Source: Roseovarius sp.
Lineage (GTDB): Bacteria; Pseudomonadota; Alphaproteobacteria; Rhodobacterales; Rhodobacteraceae
Length of the DNA: 64,000 bases
Direction: 5' to 3'
Assembly: GCA_027493545.1 (NCBI GenBank)
Contig: JAOSKR010000003.1
Location: 491,360-555,359, forward strand
Shown one piece after another: positions 21,408 to 31,466 of this stretch (positions within the stretch are counted from its first letter, which is position 1; every line of letters starts with the position of its first letter). The notes under the pieces were generated by a model. The model ran no database searches. It was not told the DNA's origin and saw only the letters and a list, made by a program, of their open reading frames with translations. The position numbers were made by a program, and so were the translations under genes.

Positions 21408-22119
21408 GAAATGGCGCCGCAGGATCAGGGGTTTCCTGTCATATGGGTCGGGGCGGACGGCGGGCAAGGCGCTGGTCGTTTGCCTGGCGATCTGCGTGGC
21501 GCTGGCGGGGCCGGCAAAGGCTGCCGAGGATGCCGATGAGGTCACGGTCCTGGCCTTCGGCGACAGTCTGACGCAGGGCTACGGACTGGTTCAGGATCAG
21601 GGGTTCGTCCCGCAACTGCGCGCCTGGCTGGCCGAACGCGGGGTTGCGGCCGGGATCGTCAATGGCGGGGTTTCGGGAGAGACCACCGCCGGGGGTGCGG
21701 CGCGCATCGACTGGAGCCTCACGCCCGGGATCGACGCAATGATCCCGGAACTCGGCGCCAACGACATGCTGCGCGGGATCGACCCGGCGGTGACTCGCGC
21801 CAACCTCGCCCTGATCCTCGAGGCGGCGGCGGCGCGCGATGTGCCGGTGCTGCTGGTGCGGGTGCCGGCGAGCGGCAATTTCGGCGCCGACTACAAGGCG
21901 GCCTTCGACGCGATCTACTCCGATCTCGCGGCGGCGTACGGTACGCTTTTCTATCCGGATTTCCTTGCCGGGCTGGACGCCGACAGCCCCGATCAGGCGC
22001 GCAGGTTCATGCAGCCAGACGGCATCCACCCCAATGCTGCCGGCGTCGCGCGCATCGTCGAGGCGATCGGGCCGGCGGTCATGCGGCTGATCGAGGCGGC
22101 GCAATCAGCGCGGCCATGA
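21406..22119 (+). CDS. Exported arylesterase, TesA-like SGNH hydrolase
   Basis: About 237 residues. After an N-terminal signal sequence ending near GPAKAAE come the SGNH blocks: the nucleophile in FGDSLTQGYG, the glycine in GVSGETTAGG, GANDMLRG, and the Asp-His pair in DGIHPNAAG. These enzymes hydrolyse aryl or acyl esters in the periplasm. The start is uncertain: ATG 21406 gives a 40-residue leader, while ATG 21382 has the better ribosome-binding site (GTGAGG) but lies inside the divergent ABC gene. It pairs with the ABC genes as tesA does with ybbAP. Confidence 0.85.
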   Translation: MKWRRRIRGFLSYGSGRTAGKALVVCLAICVALAGPAKAAEDADEVTVLAFGDSLTQGYGLVQDQGFVPQLRAWLAERGVAAGIVNGGVSGETTAGGAARIDWSLTPGIDAMIPELGANDMLRGIDPAVTRANLALILEAAAARDVPVLLVRVPASGNFGADYKAAFDAIYSDLAAAYGTLFYPDFLAGLDADSPDQARRFMQPDGIHPNAAGVARIVEAIGPAVMRLIEAAQSARP

Positions 22120-22142
22120 AAAAGGGCCCCGCGAGGGGCCCT
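22119..22142 (-). terminator. Intrinsic terminator for the cold-shock gene
   Basis: The stem GGGCCCC/GGGGCCC (22124-22130, 22135-22141) with a GCGA loop is followed on the minus strand by five T residues (22119-22123). It abuts the arylesterase stop, so it can also end that transcript. Confidence 0.85.
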
Positions 22143-22174
22143 GATCCGTTATCTCCGAGTCTCTGGCGAGAGGC

Positions 22175-22381
22175 TCAGGCCAGTGCGAGGTTGGTCGCCG
22201 CCTCGCGGCCGTCACGGCCGGCTTCGACGTCGAAGGTCACCTTCTGGTTGTCGGCAAGGCCGGTCAGCCCCGCACGCTCGACCGCAGAGATGTGCACGAA
22301 CACGTCGCGCCCGCCCGATTCGGGGGCGATGAAGCCAAACCCTTTGGTGGCGTTGAACCATTTTACAGTGCCATTGGCCAT
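22175..22381 (-). CDS. Cold-shock domain protein
   Basis: A 68-residue CspA-type single-strand nucleic-acid chaperone. RNP1 is KGFGFI and RNP2 is VFVHI. The start at [10 protein letters not shown] is preceded by AAAGGAG. About 120 bases of untranslated leader precede it if the candidate promoter at 22500 is right; csp mRNAs often have long leaders. A strong terminator follows. Confidence 0.93.
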   Translation of the reverse strand: MANGTVKWFNATKGFGFIAPESGGRDVFVHISAVERAGLTGLADNQKVTFDVEAGRDGREAATNLALA

Positions 22382-22499
22382 CTGTATCACTCCTTTGTTT
22401 CCTGCCCACGGAACTGCGGCAGGCCGGCTCGTCATTACTTGATCGATTGACTGGCCGTGGAACGGGATCAGATGGTCGATAGAGATAACGTCGCGACCC

Positions 22500-22530
22500 T
22501 CTATATGAGCGGCTTCGGGTTCGTTTTCAA
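22500..22530 (-). promoter_or_regulatory. Candidate csp promoter
   Basis: On the minus strand TTGAAA (22525-22530) and TATAGA (22500-22505) are separated by 19 bp; CATATA at 17-bp spacing is an alternative -10. It would give a ~110-nt leader for the cold-shock gene. Tentative. Confidence 0.3.
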
Positions 22531-22562
22531 GAGGAATCTTGGCACCGGATTGCGTCGGCGGC

Positions 22563-23117
22563 TCAGAGCACGGTGACCTTGGCGCCGATCGGCACCCGCT
22601 CGTAGAGGTCCCTGGCGTGCTCGTTCAGCATCCGGATGCAGCCATTGGAAACCGACAGCCCGATGGTGCGGGGGGCGTTGGTGCCGTGGATGCGATAGTA
22701 GGTGTCGCGCCCGTTCTGAAAGAGATAGAGCGCCCGCGCACCCAGCGGGTTGCCGGGGCCGCCGGGCTGGACGTAGTCGTTGTCGACGAACTCGGCATAG
22801 GTCTTGGGCTCGCGCTTGATCATCTCGTCGGTGGGCCGCCAGGTGGGCCATTTGCGCTTGGCGCCGATGACGGCGGTGCCTTTGAATTCGAGCCCCGCGC
22901 GCCCCACCCCGACACCATAGCGGATCGCCTCGCCGGGGGCGGTAATGTAGTAGAGGAAATGCGCTCGTGGCAGCACCAGGAGCTGGCCGGGGCCGTACTG
23001 GCCCTTGATCCGCACCGAAGTTGGGCGGAATTTCGAATTGAGTTCAAACCCTTGCGCCAGCGCCGGTGTGGCCAGTGCCGCAAGCCCGGTGGCGAGAAAG
23101 AGGCGCCTGCTGGTCAT
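22563..23117 (-). CDS. L,D-transpeptidase (ErfK/YbiS/YnhG domain)
   Basis: 184 residues with an export signal [21 protein letters not shown] that has a twin arginine, so Tat export is possible. The YkuD catalytic block is present: [10 protein letters not shown] and SNGCIRMLN with the nucleophilic cysteine. Such enzymes make 3-3 cross-links in peptidoglycan or attach lipoproteins to it. The whole protein is essentially the catalytic domain with no extra peptidoglycan-binding module. Confidence 0.9.
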   Translation of the reverse strand: MTSRRLFLATGLAALATPALAQGFELNSKFRPTSVRIKGQYGPGQLLVLPRAHFLYYITAPGEAIRYGVGVGRAGLEFKGTAVIGAKRKWPTWRPTDEMIKREPKTYAEFVDNDYVQPGGPGNPLGARALYLFQNGRDTYYRIHGTNAPRTIGLSVSNGCIRMLNEHARDLYERVPIGAKVTVL

Positions 23118-23302
23118 GTCGCTCTCCTGTCGATGAGGTGCCTGCCAACGCTTCCATCTAGTGTGCCATCCACCGGACGCAAAATCAAAATCCGGTGACG
23201 CAGGGCGGCGCCGTCACCACCGTCCGGCACACCGCCCGGGAATTGACACGATGACAAGCGGGCACGGACGGCAAGTATCCTGATACCGGCCGGCGAGCGC
23301 GC

Positions 23303-23410
23303 TCAGAGCGCGGCCCAGTCGGTGAAGCGGAACGGCTTTTGCGGCCGGTAGGACGGAATGCGCCCGGGGCGGCGGCTTGTGCCTCTCCATTTGTCTGCGG
23401 TGTGTGGCAT
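23303..23410 (-). CDS. Putative 35-residue small protein
   Basis: The 470-bp gap between the L,D-transpeptidase and TRAP genes holds one plausible small gene. The product starts MPHTADKWRG and ends PFRFTDWAAL; it is basic, proline- and arginine-rich, with no membrane segment. The main support is a strong ribosome-binding site, GAGGAGGG, five bases before the ATG. I do not recognise the family. Apart from it and the terminator at 23523-23551 I see nothing in the gap. Confidence 0.4.
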   Translation of the reverse strand: MPHTADKWRGTSRRPGRIPSYRPQKPFRFTDWAAL

Positions 23411-23522
23411 GGTTGCCCTCCTCGATTCGGTCAGCCTGCGCCCGGAAATTGCCGGCGGCGCGGCGGGGCCGGGGCTTTGTGATGCCGATTTCGTGCCGGG
23501 CAGGTCGGTGGCGTCGCGCGCG

Positions 23523-23551
23523 AAAAAGGGCCCGCATCGCCATGCGGGCCC
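23523..23551 (-). terminator. Intrinsic terminator of the first TRAP operon
   Basis: A 10-bp stem (GGGCCCGCAT/ATGCGGGCCC) with a CGCC loop is followed by TTTTT on the minus strand, about 40 bp after the dctP stop. Confidence 0.85.
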
Positions 23552-23587
23552 CCATGGGCATCGGTGCTGCCCGAAGTTTTTTCGCGG

Positions 23588-24680
23588 TTATTTCACGCAG
23601 GCGCGAATCTTCTCGATATCGGGGCCGTCAGGTGTCCGGCCCAGATTGAAGGGCGCCGAGGCGTCACGCCACTTGGCGTAATCGGCCAGATATTCCAGCT
23701 GGCTGAGATAGACCTTTGCGGAATCGGGGTTCTCGCAGGCGGTAACCTCGATCACCTCGTTGGCCATTTCCTGAACCCTGGCGAGGGTCTCGTCGTCATA
23801 GCGGGTGATCTCGATGCCGTAGTCCACGAATTTCTGGTAGGCCTCGGTGGCGCGCTTTTCGGTAAAGGACAGCGACCAGATCAGGTTGGCCTGAGCGGCA
23901 ACCTTCAGATCTTCCTGGGTTTCCGCCGACAGGGCGTCCCAGGACGCCTTGTTGATCATCACCCCGAACAGCGAGGCCGACTGGTGCCAGCCCGGCGTTG
24001 CCCAGAACTTGGCCACCTGCTGGAAGCCGCCCGACCAGTCGACGTTCGGGGTCGAGAACTCGGCCCCGTCGATCACGCCGCGCTCGAGCGCCTGATAGAT
24101 TTCGCCGCCGGCCATCGACACCTGGCTGCCGCCGAGTTTTTCCAGCAACCGGCCCTGTTCAAGCCCCGACAGCCGCAGGCGCATGCCCTCGAGATCCTTC
24201 AGCGTGCGGATCGCCTTGTTGGTGCGGAAGCCCGATTCGTTGTTGGTCACGCCGTAGGGCAGATAGACCATGCCGAACTTGCCGTAGATTTCGTTGTAGA
24301 AATCGTCGCCGCCCCACTCGTTGATCCAGTTGACGTAATCGATGGCGTTGAAAAAGGCTGACCGTGGTCGACAGCGGCGAGAAGGCCGAGTTGCGACCGG
24401 CCCAGTAGCCGGGCCAGTCGCCGCTGGCCTGGATGGTGCCCGATTCGACGGCGCCAAAGACCTCGCCCGCCGGCACCAGCGCGCCGCCCTCGAAGAACTC
24501 GATGGTCAGGTCGTCGCCGGTCAGTTTGTTGGCCAGCTCGACGAAATGCCGGTCGATCTCGATCAATTCCAGTGAGCTGGGCCAGGTCGTGGTCATGGTC
24601 CAGCTCTGCTGCGCCACGGCCTGGGTCGCCATTCCGGCGACCAGCGCCAGGCCGGCGAGTGTCGTTTTTTTCATGGTCAT
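23588..24680 (-). CDS. dctP: TRAP transporter solute-binding protein (system 1; one frameshift)
   Basis: Periplasmic DctP-type receptor with signal peptide MKKTTLAGLALVAGMATQAVA. The conserved core GVTNNESGFRTNKAI and LEGMRLRLSG...ALERGVIDGAEFS fits the TRAP group related to 2-oxo-acid/mannitol-type receptors. An extra A/T in the run at 24351-24355 shifts the frame between TVSLF and NAIDYVNW. Corrected length is about 363 residues. It is last in the operon dctQ-dctM-dctP, 12 bp after dctM, and is followed by a terminator. The ligand is unknown. Confidence 0.85.
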
Positions 24681-24692
24681 ACCAAGTCCTCC

Positions 24693-26011
<1,319 letters not shown>

Positions 26012-26028
<17 letters not shown>

Positions 26029-26512
26029 TCTCCTGCCGGCCGAGCACGAGTTTCAGGAATTCGGAGATGCCCTGAAGCAGGAGCAGCGCGGACGCCACCG
26101 CCATCGCGATTTTCAGCGGATAGACCGGCAGCTGCACCGAGCCGTAGGTTATCTCACCCTGGGTGTAGGACCGCATTGCGAATTCGTATGACCGGGTCAG
26201 GAACACCCATGCAAAGGGAAAGAAGAAGATCACGTAGCCCGCCACCTCGACCCAGCGCCGCACGGCCGCGTTCAGCGCCTCGGTGACCAGATCGACGCGC
26301 ACATGCGCCTGATGGCGCAAGGCGTAGCCGCCCAGCATGACGAAATAGAAACCGTAGAGCTGCTTGGTCACGTCGAACGCCCAGCGGGTCGGAGCGTTCA
26401 TGACGTAGCGCATGAACACATCGTAGATGATGACTGCGGCAAAGATCGCGGCAACCACCGAAACGATCCGTCCGACAATTTCGTTCAGACCGTCGATGAT
26501 ACGAAAGAGCAT
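26012..26512 (-). CDS. dctQ: TRAP transporter small permease (system 1)
   Basis: 166 residues with four predicted transmembrane helices, beginning MLFRIIDGLNEIVGRIV. The segment RVDLVTEAL after helix 2 is typical of DctQ proteins. I choose the ATG at 26512 because GGGAG precedes it by five bases; an in-frame ATG at 26524 is close. It leads the minus-strand operon and is divergent from the second TRAP operon across 291 bp, in which I see only a weak minus-strand promoter (TTGTCA/TAATCC, 16-bp spacer). Confidence 0.85.
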
Positions 26513-26803
26513 GCGAACTCCCATGTGGACTACCGCGAGGATTAGCGAACCGTGGCGAAATGACAAGCCGTTTTCCGGCGCGCCGCCGGCGGGCCGGGTC
26601 TTTGCGCCGGCGCGCGCCTCCGGCAACAGTGCGGTCCGCGGTCCGCAGGGCGGACTTGCCGATCGCGTTCTCTGCGCTTATCAAGGCGTCGCGCCCGCGG
26701 TATCCGCGCCGGGTGACGACCGAGAACAGACAACGGGGCGGATGCCGGGATGATCCGGCCTGACCCCGGCAACCGGACCGGCGATGGATCAGGGGGTGTG
26801 ACA

Positions 26804-27376
26804 ATGCGGTTACTGGCGGCTGTGGCGGCGGCGATCGCCCGGCTGAACTGGTTCATCGGAATGCTGTTCTCGTGGTTGTCGCTGGGCGTCGTCGCCGTCT
26901 GCTTCACCGTCGTTGTGCAGCGTTATGTCTTTGCCATCAGCTATGTCTGGATGCAGGATCTCTACATCTGGCTCAGCGGCGCGATGTTCACCGCGGTGGC
27001 GGGGTTCGCGCTGTTGCGCGACGATCATGTGCGCGTCGACATCTTCTATCGCCCGGCGCGGCTCAGAACCCGCGCCATCGTCGACCTGGTGGGGGTGCTG
27101 ATCTTCCTGCTGCCCTACACCTGGGTGGTGTATCTCTATTCGATCCCCTTCGTGGTCCGCGCCTGGAGCTATTCCGAGGCTTCGGCCAATGTCGGCGGGA
27201 TGCCGGGGCTCTTCATCCTGAAGACCTTCATCATCGCCTTTGCGGTCCTCATCGCCCTGCAAGGGGTGGCGATGGCGCTGCGCTCGGTCCTGGTTCTCGC
27301 CGGACGGGCGGACCTGGTGCCGGTACTGATGCGCTATCCCGACGACAGGCGTGCCGATGAAGGCGGGGTCGCCTGA
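26804..27376 (+). CDS. dctQ: TRAP transporter small permease (system 2)
   Basis: 190 residues, four hydrophobic segments, with the DctQ mark DDHVRVDIFY. The start at MRLLAAVAAAI is preceded by AGGGGGTG. Its stop codon shares a base with the ATG of dctM (TGATG), so the two are translationally coupled. It is not closely similar to the first dctQ. Confidence 0.87.
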   Translation: MRLLAAVAAAIARLNWFIGMLFSWLSLGVVAVCFTVVVQRYVFAISYVWMQDLYIWLSGAMFTAVAGFALLRDDHVRVDIFYRPARLRTRAIVDLVGVLIFLLPYTWVVYLYSIPFVVRAWSYSEASANVGGMPGLFILKTFIIAFAVLIALQGVAMALRSVLVLAGRADLVPVLMRYPDDRRADEGGVA

Positions 27377-28767
27377 TGGACCCGACAACAATCGGCGAGT
27401 TGCTGGCCGGGTTGATGTTCTTCGGGGTCATCGGGTTTCTGCTTCTGGGTTTTCCCGTCGCCTTCACGCTGGCGGGCGTATCGCTGCTGTTCGGGGCGGT
27501 GGGGATGCAGTTCGGCGTGTTCGACCCCAGCAATTTCGGGTCGCTGCCGAACCGGTACATAGGCTTCATGACCAACGAGGTGCTGGTGGCGGTGCCGCTT
27601 TTCATCTTCATGGGGGTGATGCTGGAGCGCAGCCAGATCGCCGAGCAGCTGCTGGTGACGATGGGCAAGCTCTTCGGCAACCTGCGCGGCGGTCTCGGGT
27701 TTTCGGTAATCCTGGTCGGCGCCATGCTGGCCGCATCGACCGGGGTGGTGGGGGCCACGGTGGTGACGATGGGCCTGATCTCGCTGCCGGCAATGTTGCG
27801 CTCGGGCTATGATCCGAAGCTGGCCACCGGGGTGATCTGCGCCAGCGGCACGCTGGGCCAGATCATCCCGCCCTCGACGGTACTGATCTTCATGGGCGAC
27901 ATGCTGTCGGGGATCAACAGCCAGGTGCAGATGGCCAAGGGCAATTTCGCGCCGATGCCGGTCTCGGTGGGCGACCTATTCGCCGGGGCGCTGCTGCCGG
28001 GCCTGCTGCTGGTCGCGCTCTATCTGGCGTTCACGCTTTTCAAGGCCGTGACCGATCCGGGATCCTGCCCGGCGACGCCGGTGCCGGCCGACGAGCGGCA
28101 GCACCTCGCGCGCGAGGTCATGGTGGCGCTGGTGCCGCCGCTGCTGCTGATCCTGTCGGTGCTGGGCTCGATCCTCGGCGGCATCGCAACCCCCACCGAA
28201 GCCGCCTCGGTCGGCGCCGTCGGCGCGATGATCCTGGCGGCGCTGCGCTGGCGGCTGTCGTTCGCGATCCTCCGCGAGACCGCCATCGCCACCGCCTCGA
28301 TCACCAGCATGGTGTTCGTGATCCTTCTTGGCGCGTCGGTCTTCTCTGTCGTGTTCAGGATGATGGGTGGGGACAGCCTGGTGCACGAGTTCCTTTCCGA
28401 CCTGCCCGGCGGCACGTTGACCGCGGTCGCGATGGTGATGGCGATCATGTTCCTGCTGGGGTTCATTCTCGATACCTTCGAGATCATCTTCATCGTGATC
28501 CCGATCACCGCGCCGGTGCTGCTGGCGCTCGATGTCGATCCGGTCTGGCTGGGCGTGCTGGTGGGGGTGAACCTGCAGACCTCGTTCCTGACCCCGCCGT
28601 TCGGTTTCGCGCTTTTCTACCTGCGCGGGGTGGCTCCGGCCGAGCTGCCCACCGGGGCGATCTACAAGGGCATCATGCCATTCGTTGCCCTTCAGGTCGT
28701 GGCGATCGCGATCCTGTTCGTGTTTCCCGAGATCGTCACCTGGCTGCCGCGGCTGGTTGCCGGCTGA
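27376..28767 (+). CDS. dctM: TRAP transporter large permease (system 2)
   Basis: 463 residues, about 12 transmembrane segments, uninterrupted. It has the DctM marks TLGQIIPPSTVLIFMGD, GGIATPTEAASVGAVGA and LQTSFLTPPFGFALFYLRG. The cognate receptor is probably the convergent dctP at 28833-29927, since the two units meet at one shared terminator. Confidence 0.92.
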   Translation: MDPTTIGELLAGLMFFGVIGFLLLGFPVAFTLAGVSLLFGAVGMQFGVFDPSNFGSLPNRYIGFMTNEVLVAVPLFIFMGVMLERSQIAEQLLVTMGKLFGNLRGGLGFSVILVGAMLAASTGVVGATVVTMGLISLPAMLRSGYDPKLATGVICASGTLGQIIPPSTVLIFMGDMLSGINSQVQMAKGNFAPMPVSVGDLFAGALLPGLLLVALYLAFTLFKAVTDPGSCPATPVPADERQHLAREVMVALVPPLLLILSVLGSILGGIATPTEAASVGAVGAMILAALRWRLSFAILRETAIATASITSMVFVILLGASVFSVVFRMMGGDSLVHEFLSDLPGGTLTAVAMVMAIMFLLGFILDTFEIIFIVIPITAPVLLALDVDPVWLGVLVGVNLQTSFLTPPFGFALFYLRGVAPAELPTGAIYKGIMPFVALQVVAIAILFVFPEIVTWLPRLVAG

Positions 28768-28776
28768 TCCGGCACG

Positions 28777-28806
28777 AAAAAGGCCCGGGCGTCGGCCCGG
28801 GCCTTT
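28777..28806. terminator. Bidirectional intrinsic terminator
   Basis: A 9-bp GC stem (GGCCCGGGC/GCCCGGGCC, loop GTCG) is flanked by five A's on the left and TTT on the right. It can end dctM on the plus strand and dctP on the minus strand. Confidence 0.85.
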
Positions 28807-28832
28807 CGTTCAGGTCTGTTCTCGCGTCCGGG

Positions 28833-29927
28833 TCAGATTGTGAAGTACTTTTCGCGTGCCCGGATATAGGCGCCGTCGGTGCCTTCCGGAGCGGGTGCGC
28901 AGGATGTTGAGGGCAGAGATGAAGCTTTCTGCCGTCTTCTTGACCAGCGGGTCATCGGAATCGCGCAGGCTGGTCATCACCTCCTTGGAGGCTTCCGCGC
29001 CGGCCTTGAGGATTTCCTCGGGGAACGCGTGGACCTTGACGCCATGTTCGTTGACCAGCGTCTGGAGCGCGCGCGGGTCGTTGGCGTAGAAGTCCGAGGC
29101 AACCTGATCGTATTCGGCCTGGGCGATGTCGCGGATCAGCGCCTGCAGATCGTCCGGCAGTTCCTGGTACTTCTTCTTGTCGACCACAAGCTCGGTCGCC
29201 AGACCCGGTTCGACGAAGCTGGGAAGTAATAGTTCTTGGCGACCTGATAGAAGCCCAGCGCCAGATCGTTGTAGGGGCCGACGAACTCGGCGGCGTCGAG
29301 CGTGCCGGCCTGAAGCGCCCGGAAAATCTCGCCCGCGGCCATGTTGGTGACGGTCACGCCCAGCTTTTCCCAGACCCGGCCGCCAAGGCCCGGCGTGCGG
29401 AAGCGCAGACCCTGGACGCTGTCGACGCCCGTGAGCTCGTTCTTGAACCAGCCGCCCGCCCGGGTTCCGGTGTCGCCCGACAGAAAGCCCTGAACGCCGA
29501 ACTGGTCATAGATTTCGTCCCAGATCTCCTGCCCGCCCATATAGCGCACCCAAGCAGTCAGTTCGCGCGAGGTCATGCCGTAGGGCACCCCGGTGAAGAA
29601 CGACAGCGCGGGCGACTTGTTCTGCCAGTAATACGCGGCGCCGTGGCTCATCTCGGCGGTGCCGTCGATGACCGCGTCGAGCGATTGCAGCGGCGGCACC
29701 AGTTCGCCGGCGGAATAGACCTGGATGGTCAGCTTGCCGCCACTGGCGGCGGTGATGCGGTCGGCCGGGCGCTGGGCGCCGACGCCGAGACCGGGAAAGT
29801 TCTTGGGCCAGGTGGTGACCATGCGCCAGGTCATGGTGCCTTGCGCGATGGCGGGTGCGGCCAGGGCCGTGGCGGTGGTTCCCAGTCCCGCGACGCCGGC
29901 GGTTTTGATGAAAGAACGACGATCCAT
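28833..29927 (-). CDS. dctP: TRAP transporter solute-binding protein, TakP-like (two frameshifts)
   Basis: The receptor begins MDRRSFIKTAGVAGLG, a Tat-type signal (RRSFIK) ending AAPAIAQ. The mature part has TWRMVTTWPKNFPGLG and FRTPGLGGRVWEKLGVTV, resembling TakP-type 2-oxo-acid receptors. A missing base at 29221-29223 and an extra base near 28884-28888 break the frame; corrected, the protein is about 364 residues and ends REKYFTI. Tat export fits receptors of this subgroup. It is convergent with the second dctQM pair, its likely partner. AGGGAG precedes the ATG. Confidence 0.83.
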
Positions 29928-30137
29928 AAACAATCTCCCTGTGTGCGTACAGATACGGATGCCGGGGCAGGCGCGACGGATATGTGACGCGCTTTGCGGT
30001 GTTTCCCGACTGTATCTGCGCAAAGAATTACCACTCCGGACCGAATTGTCCATCCGGATCAAGGGATTTCGCGCGCTATGGTCGCGGCGGGCCGGTCTGT
30101 CGTCGGCAGGAAATCGGCCCCGGGGGGCCCGGCCGCG

Positions 30138-30854
30138 TCAGGAGATCAGCTGACCGGCATCCACCTGCAGCACCTGCCCGGTGATCATCCGCGCCGCGTT
30201 CGAGGCCAGAAACACCACCGCGGCGGCGATGTCTCCGGGCTCGGCCAGACGCCCCAGCGCGGTTTCGTCGAGCGCGCGTTGCAGTATCTCGGGCGGCAGG
30301 GCGCGGGCCATCTCGGTCATCACCATGCCCGGTGCCACCGCGTTGACGGTGATGCCCTTGCGCCCCATCTCGCGCGCGGCGGTGCGGGTGAGCCCGATCA
30401 GCCCGGCCTTGGAGGCGGCGTAGTTGCCCTGCCCGATCTTGCCGCGGATGCCGTTGATCGAGGTGATGTTGACGATCGCGCCGCCGCCCGCCGCCGCCAT
30501 CCCCGGCGCCACCGCGCGGATCAGGTTGAAGGCGCCGGTGAGGTTGACGTCGAGCACCTGCCCCCACTCCTCGGCACTCATCTTCATCAGCGTGCGGTCG
30601 CGGGTGATGCCGGCGTTGTTGACGAGGATGTCGGGCGCGGGATCGAGCGCCGCGACCGCCGCGGCGACGGCCTCCGCATCGGTGATGTCGACGCGGTGAA
30701 ACCCGTGCGGCCCGCAGCCGCCCGCATCGTCCGGGGCAACGTCGAAGACTTGCACCCTCGCCCCTTCCGCTGCCAGAGCGTCGGCCATCGCCCGGCCAAG
30801 CCCCCGCGCGCCGCCCGAAACCAGCGCGCATCTCGTCGCAAGTAGCCCTGTCAC
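30138..30854 (-). CDS. Short-chain dehydrogenase/reductase, FabG/PhaB-like
   Basis: 238 residues, classic SDR. The NAD(P) loop is SGGARGLGRAM, NNAG is present, and the catalytic Ser-Tyr-Lys triad is in ITSINGIRGKIGQGNYAASK. The start is GTG at 30854, directly before TGLLATRCALVSGG. It fits a 3-oxoacyl-ACP/acetoacetyl-CoA-type reductase, or a hydroxyacyl-CoA dehydrogenase such as BadH. Being 3 kb from the benzoyl-CoA cluster, it could act on 3-hydroxypimeloyl-CoA, but that is inference. It is divergent from the hemerythrin gene from a strong overlapping promoter. Confidence 0.85.
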   Translation of the reverse strand: MTGLLATRCALVSGGARGLGRAMADALAAEGARVQVFDVAPDDAGGCGPHGFHRVDITDAEAVAAAVAALDPAPDILVNNAGITRDRTLMKMSAEEWGQVLDVNLTGAFNLIRAVAPGMAAAGGGAIVNITSINGIRGKIGQGNYAASKAGLIGLTRTAAREMGRKGITVNAVAPGMVMTEMARALPPEILQRALDETALGRLAEPGDIAAAVVFLASNAARMITGQVLQVDAGQLIS

Positions 30855-30869
30855 GATGGATCGTCCCTG

Positions 30870-30919
30870 TTGCGCCAATCTTATTTTGGTATTATAGTAC
30901 CAGAATAGACTTTTGACAA
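30870..30919. promoter_or_regulatory. Overlapping divergent promoters under a palindromic operator
   Basis: Minus strand (SDR): TTGTCA (30914-30919), 17 bp, TATAAT (30891-30896). Plus strand (hemerythrin): TTGCGC (30870-30875), 17 bp, TATAGT (30893-30898). The -10 boxes overlap on opposite strands. A 26-bp palindrome, arms TATTTTGGTA and TACCAGAATA with one mismatch and a 6-bp centre (30882-30907), is centred on them and would let one dimeric repressor close both genes. Confidence 0.7.
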
Positions 30920-30946
30920 GCCGAGACGCATCAGGAGACCGCGCCC

Positions 30947-31453
30947 ATGGAGTTTTCACGACGCACAGCCCAGCTCTTGCACGAGGACCACGCCAACACC
31001 ATCGCCCTGGTCGAGGAACTCGAGGAGGTGATCCGCAAGGCCGGACGGAAGATGCCCGACACCTCGGACGCCGCCACCCGCAAGACGCTGTCAAAAACCG
31101 CCGCGATGATCGACCGCGAGCTTCGCGGCCATTTCTCCTTCGAGGAGGACGAACTGTTCACCCGGCTGGAAGAGGCCGGCGACGTGGGCATCGGCACCCA
31201 TCTGCGCGAAGAACACGCCGCGCTGGTGCCGCTCGGCGAAGAGGTCGGCCGGATCGCCGCCGAGGCGCTGGATTCGGGCTTTACCGATGATAGCTGGAAG
31301 ATCTTTCGCGACCAGGCGGGCCAGTTCATCGAGATGATGTATTCCCACGTCCAGAAAGAGGAAATGGGCCTGCTGCCGGCACTCGAGGATCTGCTGGATC
31401 CCGAAGAGGACATGGAATTGGCCCAAGGTTTCGAAGCCGCCCACAACCCCTGA
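30947..31453 (+). CDS. Hemerythrin-domain protein
   Basis: 168 residues starting MEFSRRTAQLLHEDHANTI. A four-helix hemerythrin-like domain with histidines and glutamates in the expected order: LHEDH, GHFSFEEDELF, LREEHAALVPL and YSHVQKEEMGLLP. These proteins bind a di-iron centre and act in oxygen binding, sensing or iron/NO responses. Close to oxygen-sensitive benzoyl-CoA genes, an O2-handling job is attractive but is inference. It is followed 13 bp later by the GNAT gene and divergent from the SDR. Confidence 0.85.
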   Translation: MEFSRRTAQLLHEDHANTIALVEELEEVIRKAGRKMPDTSDAATRKTLSKTAAMIDRELRGHFSFEEDELFTRLEEAGDVGIGTHLREEHAALVPLGEEVGRIAAEALDSGFTDDSWKIFRDQAGQFIEMMYSHVQKEEMGLLPALEDLLDPEEDMELAQGFEAAHNP

Positions 31454-31466
31454 GGAGGGACCAGCA

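Noticed and set aside
29948..30020. CAGATAC and GTATCTG upstream of dctP2 as a paired operator
   Set aside because: Only seven bases match, the arms are about 60 bp apart, and no promoter fits between them.
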